Shown here one piece after another: positions 42,855 to 54,300 of a stretch of DNA of 64,000 bases (the first letter of the stretch is position 1; each line of letters opens with the position of its first letter). Below the pieces are notes generated by a model, which ran no database searches, had not been told where the DNA came from, and was given only the letters and a program-made list of their open reading frames with translations. The stretch lies in the NCBI RefSeq assembly GCF_907164915.1, contig NC_061866.1, forward strand, positions 46,245,370 to 46,309,369. The letters run 5' to 3'. Both the position numbers and the translations under genes were made by a program. The DNA is from Impatiens glandulifera. Taxonomy: Eukaryota; Streptophyta; Magnoliopsida; Ericales; Balsaminaceae.

Positions 42855-43854
42855 GGATATTTGAATTCTTTAATGTTTCAAGCTCTCATCTTGTCTCCAT
42901 TTATTAATTGAAATATTCAAATCTCTTTATTTTACTTTTATAAAATTTACTAGAATTTGTATTGTTATTACAAATATCAAACGAAAACATTCAACTAGTT
43001 CATTATAGAATCAAATCATCATGTTCAACTGGAAATTATTTTAAAATCTTTTATGCCCAGATACAGAAATTGCATTTAAAAATCTGTTATGGCCAGATAC
43101 AGAAATTAGGGCAATTTGAGCCTCATGTCATGATGAATTCAAATGGATTTTCTCAAGAACATGAAAGTTATAATTTTTTAAAAGTTATTTTAATACTTTT
43201 ATTATAAAAAAATAAAATAAATAATCACATCATAGTCAATTAATAAACTATAATTTTATTCTAACTTATTAAGTTAGTTCGAGTGGAAAAAAAAAATTGT
43301 CTTATAAGAGATCAAAGTTCACGATTTCTAATTTAAATTAAAATAAATTACATCTTTATTAAAAGTTTTTCCAAAATCAAACAAGCTCTTGAATTGTTCT
43401 TCCTTAATTACTTTTTCTTCTTCTTTGATTTATATTATAAAATGATTAGCGATTTAAACATGATAAAACTAATAAAAGTTGTTTAAGCTTTCTAGTTCTA
43501 CATTCTGACAATATTTGCCTTAATGAACATTTGGATCAATAGTTTTTAACAATTGTGATAGATTATCAGATTAATGTTTTATTTACTTTAATGCATGAAT
43601 CAATAATAATTGTGAAGACACTTTTGATGGATAATTGAAGTTGTGTAAACAAGTTAATTAGATGAAAATAATAGTATTTTATAATATTCTTTTAATATAA
43701 AGGGAAAAAATTTATGATTACTAATAATTTTGATTAGGTGAATTTTTTTTTTATAAAGACTTAAAATGTATTGATATATATAAATAAAATAAAAAATAGT
43801 AATTTTAAATAAAAAATATTTTAATATTTTGATTCATTAATTTAGTGATTTTTC

Positions 43855-45715
43855 GTGCCTATTTTCTAGTACATGGTCTTGTTGCAACCTACAAAACTAA
43901 CAATATCTAGTCTAACACATTCATGATTTTATTGTCCATAAAAAACTAACATATTTAATCTAACACATTCATTTTCATTTGTTGTTTTATTTGTTTACTT
44001 TGTCACAAATACAACAAAAAGAAAATATATTTTAATAAATACACTTTATAAAAATAGTCCTTTCTTTTATAGACTTGTTTAGACATGAAAAAAAAACTAA
44101 TAAAAAAATAGTTTTTTACAAACTTGTTTAGACATTAAAACAACTAATAAAAAACAATCTTCAAATAAAAAGTTAACTTCTTAATATATTTGAGAAGAAG
44201 GGTTTATATGCACTATAATATAAAAAGAAAATGCAATTTATTAACAGTTTAGAAATAATATTTCGCCTCTTGGTTGTCTCCGGCAATTTTGCATTCTTCA
44301 TTATCATCTGAAGTATAATAACCCTAAGTTGAACTCTTGGTTGTCTCCGGCAATTTTGCATTCTTCATTATCATCTGAAGTATAATAACCCTAAGTTGAA
44401 GATATTAGATTATTGTCTTATAAATTTATATAAAAATAATAAATAAAATATATATTTTTATTAAATATTTATTCACACATAAACACAGAATACTATGAAT
44501 ATATACGAGTACAAACTTTCTAATCTCAATTATTCCTCCAAAATCAATTAGTTTAACATTATCATCCTTATTAATTATTTAAAAAAGATAATAATGTGAA
44601 ACTAATTGACTTCAGAAGGGTAATTGAGATTGAAATATTTATACCTGTATATATTTCATCTCATTCTCCACCTGAATTCCATGTAAGTATTTATATGCTG
44701 ATAAATATTTAATAAAATATATGATTTATTTATTATTTTTTATTATTTAATTATATATACGGGTACAAATTTTCTAATCTCAATTATTCCTCTGAAATCA
44801 ATTAATTTAACATTATCCTCCTTATTAATTATTTGAAAAAGATAACAATGTGAAATTAATTGACTTTGGAGAAGTAACTGAGATTAAAATATTTATACCT
44901 GTAAATATTTTTCATACCATTCTTCACCTGAATTCCATGTAAGTATTTATGTGTTGAGAAGTATTTAATAAAATATATAATTTATTTATTACTTTTTATT
45001 ATTAAATTTATCTATATTTTACGGACAAATTTAATGAAAAACTTGATAAATTTAAGAGTAATAATATTTCAGTAAGCTTGACCTCTATCCAAACAAAAAT
45101 CCCAATCCCACAAAACCAAAATAAAGAAAAACATGTTTAAAATTGTATTTAATGTCAAATTGTCTCAATCCCTCAAAAACGAAAAAGAAAAACATGTTTA
45201 AAATTGCATTTAATGTCAAGTGGAAAATTAATTTCTAAACTTACAATAAATTACATTTCTATTTCTTTTTTATGTTTAGTAATATATAGGAGATATTTAA
45301 AAGTCTAGAAACTCTTCTTCTCAAAGACAATTAAGAAGTGAGTGTATTAACTTTTCATTAGTTTTTTTATATGTCTAAACAAGTTTGCAATAATATTATT
45401 TTTTACATTAATTTTTTTTAATGTCTAAACAAGTTTATAAGAGATTATTTTTTTCATTAGTTTCTTTTTAATGTTTAAACAAATTTATAAAAATACTATT
45501 TTTATAGTTTCTTTTTCATGTCTACAAGTTTATAAGAAATAGTATTATAGAGTATATTTTACTAAAAATATTATTTCATTCGGGTTGTACTTGTGTCAAA
45601 TAAACAAATAAAAAAACCCTCAACAAATGAAAATAAATGTGCTTACATTAATTTTTTAGGTTGACAACAAAAACATGTATTAGAATTATGTAGGGTTTAC
45701 TAAAAAAATCACCAA
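43855..45715. repeat. Nested inverted repeat with tandem units, left arm
   Basis: 43,855-44,215 is the imperfect inverse of 45,290-45,715: GACTTGTTTAGACATGAAAA and ACAAACTTGTTTAGACATTA on the left, ATGTCTAAACAAGTTTATAA units (about 46 bp each, three to four copies) on the right. Between them are a 66 bp tandem duplication (44,268-44,400) and two ~270 bp units (about 44,460-44,735 and 44,745-45,000), each a small foldback around TCTCAATTATTCCTCC. Mirrored at 51,590-53,460. Confidence 0.7.
44268..44400. repeat. 66 bp perfect tandem duplication, left arm
   Basis: CTCTTGGTTGTCTCCGGCAA ... ACCCTAAGTTGAA occurs twice head to tail with no mismatch seen. Mirrored at about 52,915-53,047. Confidence 0.9.
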
Positions 45716-45967
45716 AACAAGAAACAAAAATGTTATAAACTGAAGAATGTCATACTTTCGAGTTCAATTCCAATTTTAGAAAAGTTGTACCATTTATACA
45801 CCTATAGTTTTAAAGAAAAAGATGATGAAAACAGTTTACCTGAGTTGAGTTCAATAAGATATGCATCATTAACCAAAAGAATTCAGCAACCTAATAATAA
45901 CCTTAATGCAAATATGTTTGAAGAAACATTGGAACATCCCAATAAAATTAAATAAACAGAAAATCAT

Positions 45968-46102
45968 TAGGGGTGTGTTTGATAGCCTTGGAATTGGCAT
46001 TGGAATTGGAATTGGAGGGTCCAATTCTAATTCTTATGTTTGTTAGACACTTTAATATTAAGAATTGGAATTGGAATTAGAATTCCAATGGAATTCAATA
46101 TA
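45968..46102 (+). mobile_element. Block A: MITE-like GGGTGTGTTTGAT fragment
   Basis: Starts TAGGGGTGTGTTTGATAGCC, rich in GGAATTGG repeats, ends AATTCAATATA. Inverted copies are the central spacer (48,590-48,718) and about 51,222-51,355. Immediately followed by a second GGGTGTGTTTGATGATGG, the start of block B. Confidence 0.75.
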
Positions 46103-46349
46103 GGGTGTGTTTGATGATGGGGAATTGGAATTGGAATTGGCATTGGAATTCTAATTCCAATTCCATGAGAATTGGCATTGAATTACAATTCAATTCCTAT
46201 GTTTGGAAAATGATAGAATTGTAATTCAATTCCAATTCATATGTTTGGGAAAATGATAGAATTGTAATTCAATTCTAATCCAATGTTTGTAAAATAAAAT
46301 ATCGGTTCAAATGTTAACTTTTAAAATATGTTTTGACGTTTTGGAACGT

Positions 46350-47232
46350 TTAATACGTTTTGACATTTTTTCACATTTTCACACATTTTTCACGTTTTTC
46401 ACACGTTTTTCAAGTTTTTCACACGTTTTTCACGTTTTTCAAACGTTTTTCACATGTTTTCACGTTTTTCACGTTTTCACACGGTTTTTACACGTTTTCA
46501 AGTTTTTTACTCGTTTAATACGTTTTCACGTTTTTCACACATTACAACACGTTTTTCACGTTTTTCACACGTTTTTCACGTTTTCACACATTTTAACACG
46601 TTTTTCACGTTTTTCACGTTTTACCACGTTTTTCACGTTTTACCACGTTTTTCACGTTTTCAAACGTTTTCACGTTTAACACGTTTTTCACGTTTTCAAA
46701 CGTTTTCACGTTTTAACACGTTTTTCACACGTTTACACACGTTTTTCACATATTTTCCACACGTTTTTTATACGTTTTTCACGTTTTCACGTTTTCACAC
46801 GTTTATTCACGTTTTTCACGTTTTTCACGTTTTTCACGTTTTTAAACGTTTTTCACGTTTTTCACATGTTTTTCACGTTTTTCACACGTTTCACACATTT
46901 TTTACACATTTTCACGTTTTTTACACGTTTTAATACATTTTCACGTTTTCACACATTACAACACGTTTTTCACACGTTTTTCACGTTTTTCACACGTTTT
47001 TCACGTTTTTCACACATTATTCACATGTTTTTCACGTTTTCACGTTTTCACGTTTTTCACACGTTTTAACACGTTTTACACGTTTTTCACGTCTTCACGT
47101 TTTTCACGTTTTTCACGTCTTCACGTTTTTCACGTTTTTCACACGTTTTCAAACGTTTTCACGTTTTCTACACGTTTTAACATGTTTTCACACGTTTTTC
47201 ACACGTTTTTTCACACGTTTTTCACGTTTTTC
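46350..47232 (+). repeat. CACGTTTTT-type array, left arm, orientation 1
   Basis: Tandem short units CACGTTTTTCACACGTTTTT with many length variants (9-15 bp). About 70 CACGTTT copies. Encodes only His-Val-Phe-type nonsense ORFs. Confidence 0.95.
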
Positions 47233-48530
47233 ACGTGTTAAACGTGTTAAATGTGTTAAAAATGTGTCAAACGTGTCAAAAACGTAAAAAACATGTGAAA
47301 CGTGTCAATGTGTTAAAAACGTTTTAAACGTGTTAAAAACATGAAAACGTGTCAAAAACGTGTTAAACGTTCCAAACATGTGAAAATGTGTTAAACATGC
47401 CAAAACGTGAAAAACGTGTTAAACGTGTCAAAAACGTAAAAAAAAGTGTTAAATGTGTTAAAAACGTGAAAACATGTTAAACGTGTCAAAAACGTAAAAA
47501 AATGTGTTAAATGTGTCAAAACGTGAAAACGTGTTAAACGTGTCAAAAACGTGTTAAACATGTGAAAAACTTGTTAAACGTGCCAAAACGTGTCAAAAAC
47601 GTAAAAAAATGTGTTAAATGTGTCAAAAACGTGAAAACATGTTAAACGTGTCAAAAACGTGTTAAATATGTGAAAAACTTGTTAAACGTGCCAAAACGTG
47701 TAAAACGTGTCAAAATTGTGGTAAACGTGTCAAAAACGTAAAAAAACGTGTTAAATGTGTCAAAAACGTGAAAACGCGTTAAACATGTCAAAACGTAAAA
47801 AAAAAGTGTTACATGTGTCAAAAATGTGAAAACGTGTTAAACGCGTCAAAAACGTGTTAAATATGTGAAAAACTTGTTAAACGTGCCAAAACGTGTAAAA
47901 CGTGTCAAAATTGTGGTAAACGTGTGAAAAACGTAAAAAAAAAACGTGTTAAATGTGTCAAAAACGTGAAAACGCGTTAAACATGTCAAAAACGTAAAAA
48001 ACGTGTTATATGTGTCAAAAACGTGAAAACGTGTTAAACGCATCAAAAACGTGTTAAATATGTTAAAAATTTGTTAAACGTGCCAAAACATGCAAAATAT
48101 GCCAAAACATAAAAAACATGTCAAACGTGTCAAAAACGTGAAAATCATGTTAAACGTGTCAAGGACGTGAAAAACGTGTTAAATGTGTCAAAAACGTGTT
48201 AAACATGTCAAGGACGTGAAAAACGTGTTAAATGTGTCAAAACGTGTTAAACGTGACAAAAACGTGTTAAACGTGCCAAAAACGTGTTAAACGTGTTAAA
48301 AACGTGAAAACCATGTTAAACGTGTCAGAAACGTGTTAGACGTGTCAAGAACGTGAAAAACGTGTTAAATGTGTCGAAAACGTGTTAAACGTGCCAAAAC
48401 GTATTAAACGTGCCAAAAACGTGTTAAACGTGCCAAAATATGAAAATATGTTAAACGTGTAAAAAACGTGTAAAACGTGTTTAATGTGAAAAACGTGTTA
48501 AACATGTCAAAAACATGAAAAACGTGTTAA
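47233..48530 (-). repeat. AACGTG-type array, left arm, orientation 2
   Basis: At 47,233 the array switches to ACGTGTTAAACGTGTTAAAT, i.e. the inverse motif. Units AAACGTGTTAAACGTGTCAA and AAACGTGCCAAAACGTG, with longer higher-order blocks of about 130-220 bp (compare 47,560-47,700, 47,690-47,860 and 47,880-48,050). Confidence 0.93.
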
Positions 48531-48589
48531 TTTGGAATTACAATTCCGACCTAAAAAGATAGGAATTGAGAACTATCAAATTACACTAT

Positions 48590-48718
48590 ATTGAATTCCA
48601 TTGGAATTCTAATTCCAATTCCAATTCTTAATATTAAAGTGTCTAACAAACATAAGAATTAGAATTGGACCCTCCAATTCCAATTCCAATGCCAATTCCA
48701 AGGCTATCAAACACACCC
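48590..48718. repeat. Asymmetric 129 bp spacer of the giant inverted repeat
   Basis: Reads TATTGAATTCCATTGGAATT ... GGCTATCAAACACACCC. It is not self-complementary overall. It is a third copy of the block at 45,968-46,102 (inverted) and about 51,222-51,355 (same orientation). So the core order is A, B, A', B', A', where A is this ~130 bp block and B the ~2.5 kb array element. Confidence 0.9.
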
Positions 48719-48779
48719 ATAGTGTAATTTGATAGTTCTCAATTCCTATCTTTTTAGGTCGGAATTGTAATTCCAAATT

Positions 48780-50075
48780 AACACGTTTTTCATGTTTTTG
48801 ACATGTTTAACACGTTTTTCACATTAAACACGTTTTACACGTTTTTTACACGTTTAACATATTTTCATATTTTGGCACGTTTAACACGTTTTTGGCACGT
48901 TTAATACGTTTTGGCACGTTTAACACGTTTTCGACACATTTAACACGTTTTTCACGTTCTTGACACGTCTAACACGTTTCTGACACGTTTAACATGGTTT
49001 TCACGTTTTAACACGTTTAACACGTTTTTGGCACGTTTAACACGTTTTGTCACGTTTAACACGTTTTGACACATTTAACACGTTTTTCACGTCCTTGACA
49101 TGTTTAACACGTTTTTGACACATTTAACACGTTTTTCACGTCCTTGACACGTTTAACATGATTTTCACGTTTTTGACACGTTTGACATGTTTTTTATGTT
49201 TTGGCATATTTTGCATGTTTTGGCACGTTTAACAAATTTTTAACATATTTAACACGTTTTTGATGCGTTTAACACGTTTTCACGTTTTTGACACATGTAA
49301 CACGTTTTTTTACGTTTTTGACATGTTTAACGCGTTTTCACGTTTTTGACACATTTAACACGTTTTTTTTTTACGTTTTTGACACGTTTACCACAATTTT
49401 GACACGTTTTACACGTTTTGGCACGTTTAACAAGTTTTTCACATATTTAACACGTTTTTGACGCGTTTAACACGTTTTCACATTTTTGACACATGTAACA
49501 CTTTTTTTTTACGTTTTTGACATGTTTAACGCGTTTTCACGTTTTTGACACATTTAACACGTTTTTTTTACGTTTTTGACACGTTTACCACAATTTTGAC
49601 ACGTTTTACACGTTTTGGCACGTTTAACAAGTTTTTCACATATTTAACACGTTTTTGACACGTTTAACATGTTTTCATGTTTTTGACACATTTAACACAT
49701 TTTTTTACGTTTTTGACACGTTTTGGCACGTTTAACAAGTTTTTCACATGTTTAACATGTTTTTGACACGTTTAACACGTTTTCACGTTTTTGATACATT
49801 TAACACATTTTTTTACGTTTTTGACACGTTTAACATGTTTTCACGTTTTTAACACATTTAACACTTTTTTTACGTTTTTGACACGTTTAACACGTTTTTC
49901 ACGTTTTGGCATGTTTAACACATTTTCACATGTTTGGAACGTTTAACACGTTTTTGACACGTTTTCATGTTTTTAACACGTTTAAAACGTTTTTAACACA
50001 TTGACACGTTTCACATGTTTTTTACGTTTTTGACACGTTTGACACATTTTTAACACATTTAACACGTTTAACACG
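48780..50075 (+). repeat. CACGTT-type array, right arm, mirror of orientation 2
   Basis: TTGACACGTTTAACACGTTT units, mirror of 47,233-48,530. Confidence 0.93.
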
Positions 50076-50965
50076 TGAAAAACGTGAAAAACGTGTGAAA
50101 AACGTGTGAAAAACGTGTGAAAACATGTTAAAACGTGTAGAAAACGTGAAACGTTTGAAAACGTGTGAAAAACGTGAAAAAACGTGAAGACGTGAAAAAC
50201 GTGAAAAACGTGAAGACGTGAAAAACGTGTAAAACGTGTTAAAACGTGTGAAAAAACGTGAAAACGTGAAAACGTGAAAAACATGTGAATAATGTGTGAA
50301 AAACGTGAAAAACGTGTGAAAAACGTGAAAAACGTGTGAAAAACGTGTTGTAATGTGGTGAAAAACGTGAAAATGTATTAAAACGTGTAAAAAACGTGAA
50401 AATGTGTAAAAAATGTGTGAAAACGTGTGAAAAACGTGAAAAACATGTGAAAAACGTGAAAAACGTTTAAAAAACGTGAAAAACGTGAAAAACGTGAAAA
50501 ACGTGAATAAACGTGTGAAAACGTGAAAACGTGAAAAACGTATAAAAAACGTGTGAAAATATGTGAAAAACGTGTGTAAACGTGTGAAAAAACGTGTTAA
50601 AACGTGAAAACGTTTGAAAACGTGAAAAACGTGTTAAAACGTGAAAACGTTTGAAAACGTGAAAAACGTGGTAAAACGTGAAAAACGTGGTAAAACGTGA
50701 AAAAACGTGAAAAACGTGTTAAAATGTGTGAAAACGTGAAAAACGTGTGAAAAACGTGAAAAACGTGTTGTAATGTGTGAAAAACGTGAAAACGTATTAA
50801 AACGAGTAAAAAACTTGAAAACGTGTAAAAACCGTGTGAAAACGTGAAAAACGTGAAAAACATGTGAAAAACGTTTGAAAAACGTGAAAAACGTGTGAAA
50901 AACTTGAAAAACGTGTGAAAAACGTGAAAAATGTGTGAAAATGTGAAAAAATGTCAAAAACGTAT
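50076..50965 (-). repeat. AACGTG-type array, right arm, mirror of orientation 1
   Basis: GTGAAAAACGTGTGAAAAAC units, mirror of 46,350-47,232. The switch point is at about 50,076 (TTTAACACGTGAAAAACG). Confidence 0.93.
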
Positions 50966-51221
50966 TAAACGTTCCAAAACGTCAAAACATATTTTAAAAG
51001 TTAACATTTTGAACCGATATTTTATTTTACAAACATTGGATTAGAATTGAATTACAATTCTATCATTTTCCCAAACATATGAATTGGAATTGAATTACAA
51101 TTCTATCATTTTCCAAACATAGGAATTGAATTGTAATTCAATGCCAATTCTCATGGAATTGGAATTAGAATTCCAATGCCAATTCCAATTCCAATTCCCC
51201 ATCATCAAACACACCCTATAT

Positions 51222-51355
51222 TGAATTCCATTGGAATTCTAATTCCAATTCCAATTCTTAATATTAAAGTGTCTAACAAACATAAGAATTAGAATTGGAC
51301 CCTCCAATTCCAATTCCAATGCCAATTCCAAGGCTATCAAACACACCCCTAATGA
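51222..51355 (-). mobile_element. Block A', right arm
   Basis: TATTGAATTCCATTGGAATT ... GGCTATCAAACACACCCC, inverse of 45,968-46,102 and the same orientation as the central spacer. Confidence 0.75.
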
Positions 51356-54300
51356 TTTTCTGTTTATTTTAATTTTATTGGGATGTTCCAATGTTTCTTC
51401 AAACATATTTGCATTAAGGTTATTATTAGGTTGCTGAATTCTTTTGGTTAATGATGCATATCTTATTGAACTCAACTCAGGTAAACTGTTTTCATCATCT
51501 TTTTCTTTAAAACTATAGGTGTATAAATGGTACAACTTTTCTAAAATTGGAATTGAACTCGAAAGTATGACATTCTTCAGTTTATAACATTTTTGTTTCT
51601 TGTTTTGGTGATTTTTTTAGTAAACCCTACATAATTCTAATACATGTTTTTGTTGTCAACCTAAAAAATTAATGTAAGCACATTTATTTTCATTTGTTGA
51701 GGGTTTTTTTATTTGTTTATTTGACACAAGTACAACCCGAATGAAATAATATTTTTAGTAAAATATACTCTATAATACTATTTCTTATAAACTTGTAGAC
51801 ATGAAAAAGAAACTATAAAAATAGTATTTTATAAATTTGTTTAAACATTAAAAAGAAACTAATGAAAAAATAATCTCTTATAAACTTGTTTAGACATTAA
51901 AAAAATTAATGTAAAAAATAATATTATTGCAAACTTGTTTAGACATATAAAAAAACTAATGAAAAGTTAATACACTCACTTCTTAATTGTCTTTGAGAAG
52001 AAGAGTTTCTAGACTTTTAAATATCTCCTATATATTACTAAACATAAAAAAGAAATAGAAATGTAATTTATTGTAAGTTTAGAAATTAATTTTCCACTTG
52101 ACATTAAATGCAATTTTAAACATGTTTTTCTTTTTCGTTTTTGAGGGATTGAGACAATTTGACATTAAATACAATTTTAAACATGTTTTTCTTTATTTTG
52201 GTTTTGTGGGATTGGGATTTTGTTTGGATAGAGGTCAAGCTTACTGAAATATTATTACTCTTAAATTTATCAAGTTTTTCATTAAATTTGTCCGTAAAAT
52301 ATAGATAAATTTAATAATAAAAAGTAATAAATAAATTATATATTTTATTAAATACTTCTCAACACATAAATACTTACATGGAATTCAGGTGAAGAATGGT
52401 ATGAAAAATATTTACAGGTATAAATATTTTAATCTCAGTTACTTCTCCAAAGTCAATTAATTTCACATTGTTATCTTTTCAAATAATTAATAAGGAGGAT
52501 AATGTTAAATTAATTGATTTCAGAGGAATAATTGAGATTAGAAAATTTGTACCCGTATATATAATTAAATAATAAAAATAATAAATAAAATATATATTTT
52601 ATTAAATATTTATCAGCATATAAATACTTACATGGAATTCAGGTGGAGAATGAGATGAAATATATACAGGTATAAATATTTCAATCTCAATTACCCTTCT
52701 GAAGTCAATTAGTTTCACATTATTATCTTTTTTAAATAATTAATAAGGATGATAATGTTAAACTAATTGATTTTGGAGGAATAATTGAGATTAGAAAGTT
52801 TGTACTCGTATATATTCATAGTATTCTGTGTTTATGTGTGAATAAATATTTAATAAAAATATATATTTTATTTATTATTTTTATATAAATTTATAAGACA
52901 ATAATCTAATATCTTCAACTTAGGGTTATTATACTTCAGATGATAATGAAGAATGCAAAATTGCCGGAGACAACCAAGAGTTCAACTTAGGGTTATTATA
53001 CTTCAGATGATAATGAAGAATGCAAAATTGCCGGAGACAACCAAGAGGCGAAATATTATTTCTAAACTGTTAATAAATTGCATTTTCTTTTTTATATTAT
53101 AGTGCATATAAACCCTTCTTCTCAAATATAATTAAGAAGTTAACTTTTTATTTGAAGATTGTTTTTTATTAGTTGTTTTAATGTCTAAACAAGTTTGTAA
53201 AAAACTATTTTTTTATTAGTTTTTTTTCATGTCTAAACAAGTCTATAAAAGAAAGGACTATTTTTATAAAGTGTATTTATTAAAATATATTTTCTTTTTG
53301 TTGTATTTGTGACAAAGTAAACAAATAAAACAACAAATGAAAATGAATGTGTTAGATTAAATATGTTAGTTTTTTATGGACAATAAAATCATGAATGTGT
53401 TAGACTAGATATTGTTAGTTTTGTAGGTTGCAACAAGACCATGTACTAGAAAATAGGCACGAAAAATCACTAAATTAATGAATCAAAATATTAAAATATT
53501 TTTTATTTAAAATTACTATTTTTTATTTATTTATATATATCAATACATTTTAAGTCTTTATAAAAAAAAATTCACCTAATCAAAATTATTAGTAATCATA
53601 AATTTTTTCCCTTTATATTAAAAGAATATTATAAAATACTATTATTTTCATCTAATTAACTTGTTTACACAACTTCAATTATCCATCAAAAGTGTCTTCA
53701 CAATTATTATTGATTCATGCATTAAAGTAAATAAAACATTAATCTGATAATCTATCACAATTGTTAAAAACTATTGATCCAAATGTTCATTAAGGCAAAT
53801 ATTGTCAGAATGTAGAACTAGAAAGCTTAAACAACTTTTATTAGTTTTATCATGTTTAAATCGCTAATCATTTTATAATATAAATCAAAGAAGAAGAAAA
53901 AGTAATTAAGGAAGAACAATTCAAGAGCTTGTTTGATTTTGGAAAAACTTTTAATAAAGATGTAATTTATTTTAATTTAAATTAGAAATCGTGAACTTTG
54001 ATCTCTTATAAGACAATTTTTTTTTTCCACTCGAACTAACTTAATAAGTTAGAATAAAATTATAGTTTATTAATTGACTATGATGTGATTATTTATTTTA
54101 TTTTTTATAATAAAAGTATTAAAATAACTTTTAAAAAATTATAACTTTCATGTTCTTGAGAAAATCCATTTGAATTCATCATGACATGAGGCTCAAATTG
54201 CCCTAATTTCTGTATCTGGCCATAACAGATTTTTAAAATGCAATTTCTGTATCTGGGCATAAAAGATTTTAAAAATAATTTCCAGTTGAACATGATGATT

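Larger units (their letters stand above)
46103..48589. mobile_element. Block B: ~2.5 kb element with an AACGTG-array interior, left arm
   Basis: Left end GGGTGTGTTTGATGATGGGG and right end CTCAATTCC-type inverse GAACTATCAAATTACACTAT are partial inverted repeats. Both have GGAATTG-rich subtermini. The inside (46,350-48,530) is nearly all array. This looks like a small DNA transposon or MITE whose interior has been taken over by tandem expansion. Confidence 0.6.

Noticed and set aside
46311..50957. ORFs of up to 159 codons rich in His-Val-Phe and Thr-Arg-Phe
   Set aside because: Direct translation of the CACGTTTTT array; present in several frames and mirrored in the other arm.
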